Source: an uncultured Wenzhouxiangella sp. (GTDB lineage Bacteria > Pseudomonadota > Gammaproteobacteria > Xanthomonadales > Wenzhouxiangellaceae). Taken from it: a stretch of DNA of 53,551 bases. The stretch spans positions 1 to 53,551 of the forward strand of contig CAJXNL010000014.1 of the NCBI GenBank assembly GCA_913057195.1, given 5' to 3'. Under the pieces are notes generated by a model, which worked only from the letters and a program-made list of their open reading frames with translations, searched no databases and was not told where the DNA came from. Shown one piece after another: positions 1 to 10,200 of this stretch. How positions within the stretch are numbered: the first letter of the stretch is position 1; each line of letters begins with the position of its first letter. A program made the position numbers and the translations under genes.

Positions 1-1196
1 ACCTGATTGTTCAGCGCATTGAATCGCATCAAGGCATCGAACGCCGCCTCATATTGCCCCAGCGCCTGATACACATAGGCAAAACCTTCATACACCGAGC
101 GCTGCTCATAGGGCCGATCCATGGAATTTAGAATGGTTTCGGCTTGCTCATATTTGGCCAGGGCTTGATCGTAGTTTTCCTCTAAATAATAGGTCACGGC
201 CTGATTGATGTGATTGATGCCCACACCATAATCCAAGCCCAATGATTTTGAGATTTCCAACGCCTGATCGAAATACTCCAGCGCCTGCGGATAATCGCCC
301 ATATCCCGGAGCACGTTGCCGAGGTTGTTATAAAACATGGCCTCGACCACCGCATCATCCAAGGCACGCGCTTGCGCCAACCCGTCTTCGTAGACCGCCA
401 ATGCTCGAGCGTTTTCATTGACTTGCCGATAGGCCGCCGCTTGCGATAGGCGCACACGAACCAACAGCGCCGTTAAGCCTGCCGCATCGGCGACCTCCTC
501 AGCACGTGAAAAATACCGAAGTGCTCGCTCGGTCTCATTCAACCGCCGCGAGACATCGCCCAAAGACAAAAACAGCTCGCCTTGGGTGATGGGTTCAATC
601 CCCTCCACCTGCAGCCCGTTCAGATACACCTCCAGCGCCTGCTCAAACGCCCCAGTCGCTGCGTGCACATCCCCCACCCAGCGCTGAATATCGGCCGCCA
701 AGGGCTGATCTTGCGCCAGCTGACGCGCTTTGATCAAAAACTCCAGCACCCGATCGTCCGCCGCCACCCCAAAAGCCAGCCGACCGGCGCCAAAGTAAAT
801 GTCTCTGGCCATTTGGAGGCGAAGACGCGGTGCAGTCTCGTCCACCCAATCCATCAGCCGGGTCACCTCATCGGTCGTGAGGACCGACTCGCCACCTGCC
901 AGACGCGCCTCAATCCACGCACCCACCGCCCGGGGGTCAGAAAAATCAACGGCCTCCAACGGCTCACTGCCCGGCGCCGATGACGATGCCTGAGCGATGC
1001 GCACCTTTTCGTCCATTTGAGTCGAGCTGGACTCGACCGGCGTGGGCGGCGCCTGTTTCGATGATTGTGTCGACGACTGTGCTGACGACTGTGGTGACAG
1101 CTGCGCCCCACCCAGCATCGGCCATCCAAGGCACAAGCCGCACAGCAGCATCCAAGCCAGCGCGGTCTGATGTCCGATTGTCGATCGCTTATGCAC
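1..1196 (-). CDS. Secreted TPR-repeat protein, 3' end cut by window edge
   Basis: One continuous minus-strand frame of about 398 codons enters from the left edge, so the C-terminus is missing. The GTG start at 1196 gives a basic N-terminus (MHKRST) and a hydrophobic stretch rich in Leu, Trp, Cys and Gly at about residues 13-35, read as a signal peptide; an in-frame ATG at 1151 is an alternative. A Ser/Gln/Thr-rich linker follows, then repeated helical units typical of tetratricopeptide repeats (for example YNNLGNVLRDMGDYPQALEYF, and ALGQYEAAF near the edge). TPR arrays are protein-interaction scaffolds; the partner cannot be read here. The start overlaps the ppnN stop by 8 nt (GTGCATAA), so the two are probably co-translated. 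Function unknown; TPR plus export is well supported. Confidence 0.8.
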   Translation of the reverse strand, partial: MHKRSTIGHQTALAWMLLCGLCLGWPMLGGAQLSPQSSAQSSTQSSKQAPPTPVESSSTQMDEKVRIAQASSSAPGSEPLEAVDFSDPRAVGAWIEARLAGGESVLTTDEVTRLMDWVDETAPRLRLQMARDIYFGAGRLAFGVAADDRVLEFLIKARQLAQDQPLAADIQRWVGDVHAATGAFEQALEVYLNGLQVEGIEPITQGELFLSLGDVSRRLNETERALRYFSRAEEVADAAGLTALLVRVRLSQAAAYRQVNENARALAVYEDGLAQARALDDAVVEAMFYNNLGNVLRDMGDYPQALEYFDQALEISKSLGLDYGVGINHINQAVTYYLEENYDQALAKYEQAETILNSMDRPYEQRSVYEGFAYVYQALGQYEAAFDALMRFNALNNQ

Positions 1197-2613
1197 TGTT
1201 GACCACTCGGTAGCAGGGTTCATAGGCGGCTCCCCCGGGCAGCTTCATCCGATGATCTCGGACAAAGCCGCTTAGTAGCTCATCCAACGCCTGCATGATT
1301 TTGGCGTCTCCTCGAATTTCGAATGGGCCATGCTCACGCACCGCCGCCACACCGGTGGGTTTGACATTGCCCGCGACAATGCCTGAAAACGCACGCCGCA
1401 AATTGGCTGCCAGTCGGTGAACAGGCAAATCACCCGCAATCTCCAATCCTGTCATCGCCTCATGGGTGGGCTCAAAGGGGTGTTGAAACTCCGGATCAAT
1501 GGTCAACAACCAGTTGTAGTAGAACGCGTCGTTGCTCTCCATCCGCCAGTGCTTGACTTGCTCCATCCCCTCGGCCATGGCCCGCGCCACCGCCGGCCCA
1601 TCGTCAACAATGATGGTGTACAACGACTGAGCTTGGGCCCCCAGCGTCATGCCAATGAAGGCATCAATCTGCTCGAAATAAGCCTTGGCACCCTCAGGCC
1701 CTGTGAAAATCAACGGAAACGGCATGTCGCGATTGGCCGGATGCAACAGCACGCCCAAAATGTATAAGATCTCTTCTGCGGTGCCCGCCCCGCCTGGAAA
1801 AACCACCACGCCGTGGCCCAAGCGGATGAACGACTCCAGTCGTTTTTCAATGTCGGGCATGATCACCAAGCGATTGACGATGGGATTGGGCGACTCGGCA
1901 GCAATGATGCCTGGCTCCGACAGGCCCACGTACTGACCCGGCAAAATGCGTTGCTTTGAGTGGCCAATGGTCGCCCCTTTCATCGGCCCTTTCATCGCGC
2001 CTGGGCCGCATCCTGTGCAGATGTCCAGGCCTCGAAGGCCAAGTTGATAGCCCACCTCTTTGGTGTATTCGTATTCCTCTCGGCTGATTGAGTGCCCTCC
2101 CCAACACACCACAAGCTGCGGCTCGCGCTCGGCATCCAAGGCGCGCGCGTTTCTTAAAATATCGAAAGTGGCTGAGGTGATGCCCGCAGAGTCATCGAGA
2201 TCAAAATACGGATTGGGCTTGACTTCGGTGTGGTAGTAGATGATGTCTCGAATGACCGAAGACAAAAGCTCTCTGATCCCTCGAATCATCTTTCCATCGA
2301 CAAACGCCCCACCTGGCGCGTTGTCAAGATCGATCCGAATGCCGCGATTGACCTGGTGAATTTCAATGCTGAAGTCATGGTAATCGGCCAAAAGCTGCTC
2401 AGCATCATCGCCTTGCAGACCAGAATTCAACACCGCCAACGCACAGCGTCGGAGAGTCGCGCCCATCTCAGAACTGGCATCAGACAACCGAGCAACCTCG
2501 GCTTGGGACAGTAAATTTAAGGCCCCGGCCGGATAAACGCTGGCCGATACTTTGCTCACCGGGTGCGCGTCTTGGGCAAAAGTTGCGCGCGGCTCATTGG
2601 TGTACGTTCGCAT
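1189..2613 (-). CDS. ppnN: Pyrimidine/purine nucleotide 5'-monophosphate nucleosidase PpnN (LOG family)
   Basis: 474 aa, close to the family length of about 454. The LOG-type Rossmann core shows CWGGHS (170-175), GCGPGAMKGPMKGA (201-214) and the signature PGGAGTAEE (273-281), which in this family binds the phosphoribosyl group and supplies the catalytic Glu. PpnN cleaves the N-glycosidic bond of nucleoside monophosphates, releasing base and ribose 5-phosphate, and in E. coli is stimulated by (p)ppGpp. The flanking N- and C-terminal domains typical of PpnN are present, which separates it from the short LOG cytokinin-type proteins. ATG start at 2613 has no clear Shine-Dalgarno; a TATTCT hexamer ends 6 nt upstream, so a leaderless message is possible. 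The secreted TPR gene follows with an 8-nt overlap. Confidence 0.92.
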   Translation of the reverse strand: MRTYTNEPRATFAQDAHPVSKVSASVYPAGALNLLSQAEVARLSDASSEMGATLRRCALAVLNSGLQGDDAEQLLADYHDFSIEIHQVNRGIRIDLDNAPGGAFVDGKMIRGIRELLSSVIRDIIYYHTEVKPNPYFDLDDSAGITSATFDILRNARALDAEREPQLVVCWGGHSISREEYEYTKEVGYQLGLRGLDICTGCGPGAMKGPMKGATIGHSKQRILPGQYVGLSEPGIIAAESPNPIVNRLVIMPDIEKRLESFIRLGHGVVVFPGGAGTAEEILYILGVLLHPANRDMPFPLIFTGPEGAKAYFEQIDAFIGMTLGAQAQSLYTIIVDDGPAVARAMAEGMEQVKHWRMESNDAFYYNWLLTIDPEFQHPFEPTHEAMTGLEIAGDLPVHRLAANLRRAFSGIVAGNVKPTGVAAVREHGPFEIRGDAKIMQALDELLSGFVRDHRMKLPGGAAYEPCYRVVNSA

Positions 2614-2720
2614 CCGGTCAGAATAACCGATTTTTATTGATCATTCTATTGTTGTGATTTGATTTTGGGTGACCATCTATCGATCATCGCGTCAAAGTGA
2701 GCTACACTATGGCCCACGTT

Positions 2721-2797
2721 CGGGGTGTAGCTCAGCCTGGTAGAGCACTGCCTTCGGGAGGCAGGGGCCGGAGGTTCGAATCCTCTCACCCCGACCA
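2721..2797 (+). tRNA. tRNA-Pro(CGG)
   Basis: A 77-nt cloverleaf: acceptor CGGGGTG pairs with CACCCCG, the anticodon arm is CTGCC-TTCGGGA-GGCAG giving anticodon CGG, the T-loop is TTCGAAT, and CCA is encoded. Very similar to E. coli proK in its anticodon arm. A weak -10-like TACACT lies at 2703-2708 with no good -35. Confidence 0.95.
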
Positions 2798-2821
2798 GCC
2801 CAACCTCGCTTCACCAGTCCA

Positions 2822-2839
2822 CGCGGCGCGCACGCCGCG
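2822..2839. other. GC-rich hairpin between tRNA-Pro and the TonB receptor
   Basis: A 7-bp perfect stem (CGCGGCG / CGCCGCG) with a CGCA loop sits 25 nt after tRNA-Pro and 58 nt after the receptor stop on the other strand. It may slow converging transcription, but there is no T-tract on either side, so I do not call it an intrinsic terminator. Confidence 0.35.
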
Positions 2840-2897
2840 CCAATCACAACGTCTCAAGGCCAATCCTATCGACCTCGTCAGGCCATGCCTCAGTCAG

Positions 2898-5054
2898 TCA
2901 GAAAGAACCGACCACATTCAGCGTCCCGTGCCGCGGTGCACCCACACTCGCCTGATGGGTGGCATGCGCATGCGGGAAGTACAGTTTATCGGTGAGGTTT
3001 TCGATATTCAGTTGCAACCGCAACCGATCGGAGATCGTGTAGTACAGCGCAGCATCAAACCGCGTATAGCTTGGCAAAAATGCGGTGTTGGCACTGTCGA
3101 TGAAACTCCGCCCTTGATAAGTCGCACCCACGCCCACGCCCAACGCATCGCTCACGTCGAACTGCCCCCAAATCGAGGCCATGGTTTTTGGCAATTCTCT
3201 CGGCGTTCGTCCCGTTGGGCCGGTTCGCTCGACAATCTCGCCATTGAGCCGGCTGTAATTGGCAGTGACCAACACCCGATCGGTCAACGCGCCGGTCAGC
3301 TGAAATTCCACACCGTCAATTTCAGCGTCAATCACATCCAGCGTGGATGGGTCAAAATCTGCGACCTGAGGCGAGGATTGTTCGTTTTCGAAGACCGCTG
3401 CGCTCAAGCTCAAGCGATTGGTGGCGTCCCATTTGATCCCGAATTCTTGGTTGGTGAAGGTATCGGGGTCCAAGGCCTGCTTTGCCCCATTGATGTCAGC
3501 ATACTGCTCGCCACTTCGAGGCAAGAACGACTTGCTGTAACTGAGGTAGATCGAGACGTTCTCTTGTGGCTTGAAAATCAAACCGCCCCTGGGCGTCACT
3601 TCCTCATCCACCCGAGTGCGCGATGCCAACACCGTTGGATCATTGTCAAAGACCTCAATGTCAAACCGGTCAAAGCGCGCGCCCAAGACCAGATCAACAT
3701 GATCGTTGAGCTGGATTTCGTCCTGAATAAAAAGCGAAGTCACCTGCAAATCCACGGCGGTGTCGTCATTGAAATCGCTGAAATCCACTCGGAACGACTC
3801 ACCCAAAGCGTTGACCCCACGCCCACCGTCAAACGCCAGCGGTCGGGTCACGCTGAACGATTCTCGATCGGCCTGGGTGGTTGAAAACACCGGATTGAAT
3901 CTCGACTGATCAGAGGCCGTATCAATGAACTCAACGCCCGCCATGAGGGTATGTTCAATGTCGCCTGTCATGACTTCTGCGATGAGATTGCCAGAGACAA
4001 TCAAGTTTTGGCGAACGGTGTCATCAATGTAGCCATCAAGCTCGACCACCTGCGAGCCGGGATCATAGTCGGTGGCGTAGTAGTTGGCATAGACCTTGTC
4101 ATAATCCCCATAAAAGAGATTGATGTTGCCTTTAATGCGATCGGTGAACAAGTGCTCTGCATTGGCACGCACCACATGGGCCGTCAACTCATGATAGTTG
4201 TTTTGAGGATCGGCAAAGACAATGTCTTTTAGGGCCTCCACTGGGCGACCACGCGCCGTTGGAATCCCCCGGTCAATGAAACGTTGATGATCGATGTACT
4301 CATAGGCGATGTCGATGGTGGTGTCATCTGACAGGGCATATCGAAACTTCGGATTTATACCCACTCGGTCGCCGTCATAAAAATCGCGGTGATTGTCGAC
4401 ATATTCAACCATCGCGTTGAAACGAAGGGCCGAGCGAGGGCCGGTCGAGACGTTGCCATCGATTCGAGTGGCGTAGCCACCAAAGCCATCAACGCCGGCG
4501 GTGTAGTCCAAAAATGCCTGGTCAAGCCGGGGCTTTTTGGTCACGCGGTTTAATATGCCGCCGGTGCCACCGCGTCCAAACAACAACGCATTGGGCCCGC
4601 GCAGGATCTCGACTTTTTCAATGTTGTACAAGGGGCGGTAATACTGAACATCATCGCGGTTCCCATCAACGAAAAAATCTGCCGTCGAGCGCACCCCCCG
4701 AAACACCACCGCATCTCGGTGACCCTCGCCTTGGGAGACATTCACCCCTGGGGTGTATTGGATGATCTGCTCAACGCTGTCAAACCCCCTGGCGGTGATT
4801 TCTTCGGCGGTGATCAGGCTCAGACTCTGCGGCACATCAATGATGGGCGTGGGGGTTTTCACCGACTGCGACTCATTGACTGACAGGTATTGCTCTGCCT
4901 GGACGGTGACTCGATCGACCACGTCACTTGACGACGACTCAGCGTCTGGTGTGAGGGCTTCTGGCGCCACATCGGCCCAGACCCCCGCGGACACCGCTAA
5001 CAACCCCACCATGCTGGCGCCCGCCAGCCGGCTTAACATCAAACGAGACCTCAT
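2898..5054 (-). CDS. TonB-dependent siderophore-type outer-membrane receptor
   Basis: 718 aa, the usual size. Signal peptide 1-27 (cleavage after VWA), then a TonB-box-like segment DRVTVQ (47-52). The plug domain spans about 65-175 with the family motifs DVPQSLS (73-79), RGVRS (119-123), FVDG (128-131) and VEILRGPNALLFGRG (148-162). The remainder is a beta-barrel rich in alternating aromatic strands and ends in the outer-membrane signature aromatic Phe (VVGSF). The plug signature is that of ferric-siderophore receptors (FhuE/FpvA-like), which take up Fe(III)-chelates using TonB-ExbBD energy; the ligand cannot be told from sequence. No Fur box matching the consensus was found upstream. The next gene upstream on the same strand is a secreted phosphoesterase, 145 nt away, so substrates other than siderophores remain possible. 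Confidence 0.9.
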   Translation of the reverse strand: MRSRLMLSRLAGASMVGLLAVSAGVWADVAPEALTPDAESSSSDVVDRVTVQAEQYLSVNESQSVKTPTPIIDVPQSLSLITAEEITARGFDSVEQIIQYTPGVNVSQGEGHRDAVVFRGVRSTADFFVDGNRDDVQYYRPLYNIEKVEILRGPNALLFGRGGTGGILNRVTKKPRLDQAFLDYTAGVDGFGGYATRIDGNVSTGPRSALRFNAMVEYVDNHRDFYDGDRVGINPKFRYALSDDTTIDIAYEYIDHQRFIDRGIPTARGRPVEALKDIVFADPQNNYHELTAHVVRANAEHLFTDRIKGNINLFYGDYDKVYANYYATDYDPGSQVVELDGYIDDTVRQNLIVSGNLIAEVMTGDIEHTLMAGVEFIDTASDQSRFNPVFSTTQADRESFSVTRPLAFDGGRGVNALGESFRVDFSDFNDDTAVDLQVTSLFIQDEIQLNDHVDLVLGARFDRFDIEVFDNDPTVLASRTRVDEEVTPRGGLIFKPQENVSIYLSYSKSFLPRSGEQYADINGAKQALDPDTFTNQEFGIKWDATNRLSLSAAVFENEQSSPQVADFDPSTLDVIDAEIDGVEFQLTGALTDRVLVTANYSRLNGEIVERTGPTGRTPRELPKTMASIWGQFDVSDALGVGVGATYQGRSFIDSANTAFLPSYTRFDAALYYTISDRLRLQLNIENLTDKLYFPHAHATHQASVGAPRHGTLNVVGSF

Positions 5055-5116
5055 CTATCGTGCTCCTTAGCCATTGATCACTCGGCCGCCAAACGACCGG
5101 GCGCCAATATAGCACG

Positions 5117-5145
5117 ATTTTAGTCCTGTATTGCTTCAAATCCAA
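5117..5145 (-). promoter_or_regulatory. Candidate sigma-70 promoter of the TonB receptor gene
   Basis: Read on the minus strand: -35 TTGGAT (5145-5140), 17-bp spacer, -10 TAAAAT (5122-5117). The ATG at 5054 lies about 55 nt after the predicted start. The -35 is weak, so regulation by an activator is possible. Confidence 0.4.
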
Positions 5146-5199
5146 ACGAAATCTTGACCTGACCGACCAGCCAGGTCGAGACCCATCAGCTTTTTGAAG

Positions 5200-7161
5200 T
5201 CAATCCTCCCACGGCTCGGTACGCCAAAAGCGCGGCGGCTTTTGGTCAACCACCTCAACAATCAACCGATCCTCACTGACCCGGCGGTGGCGATCGATGC
5301 TGGTGACGCGAATGCGATGGATGCCAATGGGCAAGTCGCTGGGCAGCCGCGCGGTCCAAAGGTGCATGTTGTGCTCTGGCATGCGCCGACCTTGGGGGCG
5401 GGGCGTGCCTTGTCGCGAGGTGCCCTTGAAGACCTCAAACCCATTGGCGCGGTCATCGCCTTGCAAAGAGCGCACCGCCGAGCGGGCCGTGCTCATCAAC
5501 CGCCGGGTGGAGAATGGATCGGCGTACATCGGGCCTTGGTTCATGCCCTCGCCCGCCCCTTGCTGGGTGCGCTGCATGGTTTGTTTCGGTCCACCGTTCA
5601 ATCGGTAGCTGACCTCAGTGCTCGCCGAGCCCAGCCAAACGTTGACCGCCAGCAGCACGCCATCGGCCAGCTCGTCGGGCGTGACCACATTCAAATCCCC
5701 CAAGTCATGCAGCGAATACGGCGGAACGGCGTCTGACGATTGCGCTTCCTCAGAGGCCATCCAAGCATCGAGGGCTTGATGCATCCGCCGAAACCGCGGG
5801 GTGTTTAAGCTCACCCACTGACGCCGATTGGGATCAATTCGTGACCCTCGATAAGACTCCACATAGTCAGTGCCTTCAAACGCCAGCATTAATACGCCTT
5901 TCGGCGCACCCATCCGCTGAAGCGCCATTGGGATCGAGTTGATGTCCAAATCCCCCTGATACCAACCGCCAGAGGCAGCACCCGCGACGATGTGGCGAAA
6001 CGGCAGCTCAGCCACACCGGTTTGCGCTTCCCAACCCTCAAAAGACTGGCCCGGGTCATGGTTTTCCAGCGAGTGGGTGTGGCCAGACAAACTCAACCCT
6101 GGACGACCCGCCAGCAGCGCGTGGAGCTCGCCGGCGTTGTCGGTTTGGTGGATGGCGCTGGCGGTGTCCACAAAAGACACCAAGGGGGCGTGATGCATCA
6201 ACACCACGCGTTTGTCTTTTGGCGTCAGCGCCAGGAGATTCTCCAACCAGCGCATCTGTACCGCCTCCACCCGCGCGTTGTAGGCTTTCCGGTCTTGGTT
6301 CAGACACCGCTGTCGACCCGGGCGCTGCGCATCACGCTCGCTGCAGGGGTAGACAATGTTATTTAAGGCGACAAACAGCACCTCGCCCACTTCGAAGGCG
6401 TAGTAATCCGGCATCACCTTCGATCGCCAAGTATCGGCGCGATCGGCTGGCGTTGTCGCATCAAAATCCATGTCGTGGTTGCCAAACACAAACCACTGCG
6501 GCACGCCGACTTGACGACCCAAAGCCATCACCCGATCGAGCAGCGCCAAATCATCGCCCACCACATCGCCTAGATAAATCATGCAATCGCCATCACTCAA
6601 CCCAGCAGACATGATGTCCACCAACGCGCTGTCTCTGAAATGCCCCACCTCGTCGTTTGAATACGCCTGGGCATCACCAATCACCGCGCAGCGAAACGCA
6701 TCGGTGGGCCCATCAACCCGGCTCAAGGCAAAATCAATCGATGCCGGCAGCGGCCCGGTCGGTGCCAACCCACCAAATCGAAGATCACTGGCCGAGCCTG
6801 CTGGCTTGTGGGTGTAGGCAAACTGCGGCACAAAGTCGTCGTTGGTCGGCACCGACCATCCCGCCGGCTGAATCACCATCACCGACATGTCATCGCGCAC
6901 CGGCAACCGGTAGCGGCCGTCGGCATCGGTTTCAACCACCGCCAACCCATTGCTGACTTTGACATCGGCCACCCCCGGCTCTGCAGCTTGGCGCACGCCG
7001 TCGCGGTTGAGGTCATGGAAGACAATCCCCGTGACCGACTCTGGGGCTTGGCTGAAGCTTGGGCCTGCCAGCATCAGGGCGACCAGGCCCGCCACGCACG
7101 CGAAGCGGAAAACTGCCCCTGAGAATCGGGAGGTGTGGGGGTGGGTTTGAGATGTTGGCAT
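5200..7161 (-). CDS. Secreted calcineurin-like metallophosphoesterase with N-terminal SdrD-like domain
   Basis: 653 aa from the ATG at 7161, preferred over an in-frame GTG 12 nt upstream because GGAG lies 6-7 nt before the ATG. Hydrophobic signal segment at about 19-38. Residues 43-85 resemble an SdrD-like Ig fold (HDLNRDG... EPGV). The catalytic domain shows GDAQ (162-165), GDVVGDD (198-204), GNHD (227-230), LMHH (321-324) and GHTH (360-363), the dinuclear-metal ligands of calcineurin-like phosphoesterases. The first motif is D-x-Q rather than D-x-H, as is common in the sub-family that carries this N-domain. A C-terminal beta-rich domain follows (about 430-640). Likely periplasmic or outer-membrane phosphoester hydrolysis; substrate unknown. 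Downstream neighbour is the TonB receptor. Confidence 0.85.
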   Translation of the reverse strand: MPTSQTHPHTSRFSGAVFRFACVAGLVALMLAGPSFSQAPESVTGIVFHDLNRDGVRQAAEPGVADVKVSNGLAVVETDADGRYRLPVRDDMSVMVIQPAGWSVPTNDDFVPQFAYTHKPAGSASDLRFGGLAPTGPLPASIDFALSRVDGPTDAFRCAVIGDAQAYSNDEVGHFRDSALVDIMSAGLSDGDCMIYLGDVVGDDLALLDRVMALGRQVGVPQWFVFGNHDMDFDATTPADRADTWRSKVMPDYYAFEVGEVLFVALNNIVYPCSERDAQRPGRQRCLNQDRKAYNARVEAVQMRWLENLLALTPKDKRVVLMHHAPLVSFVDTASAIHQTDNAGELHALLAGRPGLSLSGHTHSLENHDPGQSFEGWEAQTGVAELPFRHIVAGAASGGWYQGDLDINSIPMALQRMGAPKGVLMLAFEGTDYVESYRGSRIDPNRRQWVSLNTPRFRRMHQALDAWMASEEAQSSDAVPPYSLHDLGDLNVVTPDELADGVLLAVNVWLGSASTEVSYRLNGGPKQTMQRTQQGAGEGMNQGPMYADPFSTRRLMSTARSAVRSLQGDDRANGFEVFKGTSRQGTPRPQGRRMPEHNMHLWTARLPSDLPIGIHRIRVTSIDRHRRVSEDRLIVEVVDQKPPRFWRTEPWED

Positions 7162-7238
7162 GGCGCTCTCCACATTAAGTCAGGTTGGACTGATTCATTC
7201 GGCTTGGGCGATGCAAAGCTCGCTTTGAGGGTGGGACA

Positions 7239-10200
7239 TCAGTGGGTGTCGGCATCCAAAGGCTGGAATAAAAACTCCAAGTCTTGGGCCTTAAGATCCA
7301 CCGCGCCGCCGCCGCTGATCAAGCCGTCAATCAGCGCGCGCTTGCTGGCCTGCATCGCCACAACCTTTTGTTCGACCGTGTCTTCGGTGAGCAAGCGATA
7401 CACAAACACCTTGTGGTCTTGCCCAATTCGGTGCGCACGATCGGTGGCCTGATCCTCGACGGCCGGGTTCCACCACGGGTCATAATGAATGACCGCATCG
7501 GCGGCGGTGAGGTTCAAACCCACCCCGCCGGCTTTCAAACTGATCAAAAACAGCGGCGCTTCAGAGCGCTGGAACCGCTCAACCACATCCTCCCGATCCT
7601 TGGTCTGGCCGGTCAGGCGCACATAGTCGATGCCCTCAGCCGCCACCTCGTTTTCGATCAGATCCAGCATGCCAACGAATTGTGAAAATAATAAGACACG
7701 CCGGCCTTCGTTGATTAACTCAGGCAACAGCGACATCAACAAAGCAAGCTTCGCTGACGGCGGCGGCTTGTGCTCGTCGTCTTTGAGCAGCCGTGGGTCG
7801 CAGCAAATTTGGCGAAGCTTCAACAGCGCATCGAGCATGACCATGCGACCGCGCTCTGGGCCATGATGCTGAAGCGCATAGCGCACTTTGTCATGCAGCT
7901 GGATCCGCTGGGCCTCATACAGGCGCCGCTGGGCTGGGTTGAGCGGGACAGATCGAATGATCTGGGTTTTTTGGGGCAGCTCAGGCGCGACCGCCTCTTT
8001 CGTGCGGCGCAAAAAGAAGGGCCGGATGCGCTGGGCCAGCAACGCATGGCGGTCACGGTCATGATTTTTTTCAATGGGCTGGCGAAACCACCGCCGAAAC
8101 TGCTCGCGGTTGCCCAACAGCCCCGGCATCAAAAAGTCATACAAACTCCACAACTCGCCTAAGTGGTTCTCCAATGGCGTGCCGGTCAGACACAATCGGT
8201 GGTTGGCTTTCAATTGGCGCACCGCGGTGCTGACCCCCGCGCGGGGATTTTTGATCGCTTGGGCCTCATCGAGGATCAGCAGGTGCCAGTGGTGTTTTTT
8301 GAGGATGTTGACATCGCGCGCAATCAGCGGATAACTGGTGAGAACCACATCGGCTCGAGCCAGCGCCTGGCGCTTTTTCTTGCGCTGGGTGCCGTGCCAC
8401 AGACAGACATTCAACGATGGCGCAAACCGCTCGGCCTCGCGGCGCCAGTTGAACATCAACGAGGTGGGTGCAATCACCAACGTGGGTTTTTCCGCGCGCT
8501 TTTCAGCCTTTTCGATCAGGATGTGGGCGAGCGTTTGGATGGTCTTGCCCAGCCCCATGTCGTCGGCCAAAATCCCCCCAAACCCAAAGCCGCGCAAAAA
8601 CTGCAGCCACGCCAAACCCACTTGTTGATAGCCCCGCAGCGTGGCCTGCAAAGCGGCTGGTGTCGGACGCGGCTCGATGCTTTCAAACTGCTGAAGCTCC
8701 TGGGCCAGATCGGTGAGGTCGCGGTCCCCGCGGAGCTGCCAACCATCGGCCGCCTGGCCAATGTCGCTCAGCCTTGAACGCGGCAACCGCAATCGCCAGT
8801 GCTGGAGATCCAAAGCGCCGGTGGGCTCGGCCCGTTTGTCGAGGATATCCAACAGTCCCGTCAACGCGGCGCGCACCCGCCACACGGGCACCTGAACACG
8901 GCGTTGGGCATCCAGTGCAAGCAAAAGATGCGGCGATTTCTTGCCGCGTCGGGCGCTCGATGAGCTTAATAGCTTTTTCAGTTCTGCCGTCGAGGCTTGC
9001 TCGACATAGCGCATCAGCGCCGGCAGCAAAGAATGCGACTCGCCGCCAATCTCCACGCCCAAGTCAAGATCAAACTGATCGCCCTGAGCGGTTTTGAGCT
9101 CCCCATACCAGCGCCTGGGCTTGACCAAACTCAGCGCCAGTGCCTTCGATTGACTCACACGCCAACCTTTTTTCTTCCATCCCGACAGCGTGGTCTGAAT
9201 GGCCAGCCAACGCGCCTCATCTGCGCCCAAATCAGCGACCACCCACACCCCGTGATGGGGCGCTTGATAGTCCACGCCTTCAATGCGCTCCAAAGGCAGC
9301 AGCCCCAACGCTTCCAACGCCTCCACCGACGCGCCCTCCGCGTCCCGGTCGCGCTCGATGGCCCACACCACCGCCCGATGGGCACCGGACTGGGCCGACT
9401 CAGGGGCCGTTTGGGTGGTGCGGTCACTGTGCCAGTCGACCGTCGTGCACCCGTAATCAAACGACAGGCTCACCGCTGGGAGGGTGACAAAGCGACCGGC
9501 GCGCGCGATGGTGATGTTGTGCATCGTCGCCACGGGTGTGGGTGACTCGGCCGAATGCTCGGTGCGCTCGATCGCCTGCGGCGTCGGCAAGGCTTGGCTC
9601 ACGGACTGAGTTGACCAGGGCTTGACCTGACTTGCCCGCAGCGGCTCACCGGCCAAGTAATCCAGCGCCTGCGCCATCTTGGGCTCGATCTCAATGGGGT
9701 GGGTAGTGCCGGTGTCAATGTCGATCCACCAAGGCGGGTTCAGGGGCAACACGCAGCCCGCTTGGGCGGCGCTCGAATCGCGAGGTGACCAAATCAGGGT
9801 TTGAGCGCCATCCTCCCTCAGTTGCCAACGCGCTTGACAGGCCATGGCCTCGCCCAAACGAAGGGGCAGCCCTTGGGGCTCATCCTCCCCACTTTGTGCG
9901 TCGCAATCCATGCACAACACCGCGCGCTTGGAGTCAATCATGGCCCGCACGAGCTCGCCTGACGACAGCCCCAGTGGGAACCACACCAGCCCAGGGAGCT
10001 GGGCGCTGCGGTCGGCCAAATCGTGCAGCACGTCGCGGTCTAAATCACTGATCCACGTGCTCGCACGGGCCTTGGCCTCATCCTCAATCAGCCGCTGTGG
10101 TGAAAATGGCGCCGGCGCACCAATGATCCCCGCCAACGGCGCGCGCACCGGACATACGCTCAAATGGGCCTGATCGGCCGACAGGCACAGCCGGTACACC

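Noticed and set aside
194-1155. Several short overlapping frames at the left edge that look like a broken gene
   Set aside because: A single uninterrupted TPR frame runs from 1196 to the edge; the fragments are its other frames, so there is no frameshift.
2697-3884. Long plus-strand open frame (395 codons) over the TonB receptor
   Set aside because: It begins before tRNA-Pro and runs through the antisense of a clear TonB receptor; no family features. It is a shadow frame of GC-rich DNA.
5055-5199. Fur box upstream of the TonB receptor
   Set aside because: No 19-bp match to the GATAAT-type inverted repeat; only a plausible sigma-70 promoter is visible.
7174-7238. Hairpin CAAAG-CTCG-CTTTG between the SNF2 and phosphoesterase genes as a terminator
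   Set aside because: 5-bp AT-rich stem, no T-tract; too weak to call.
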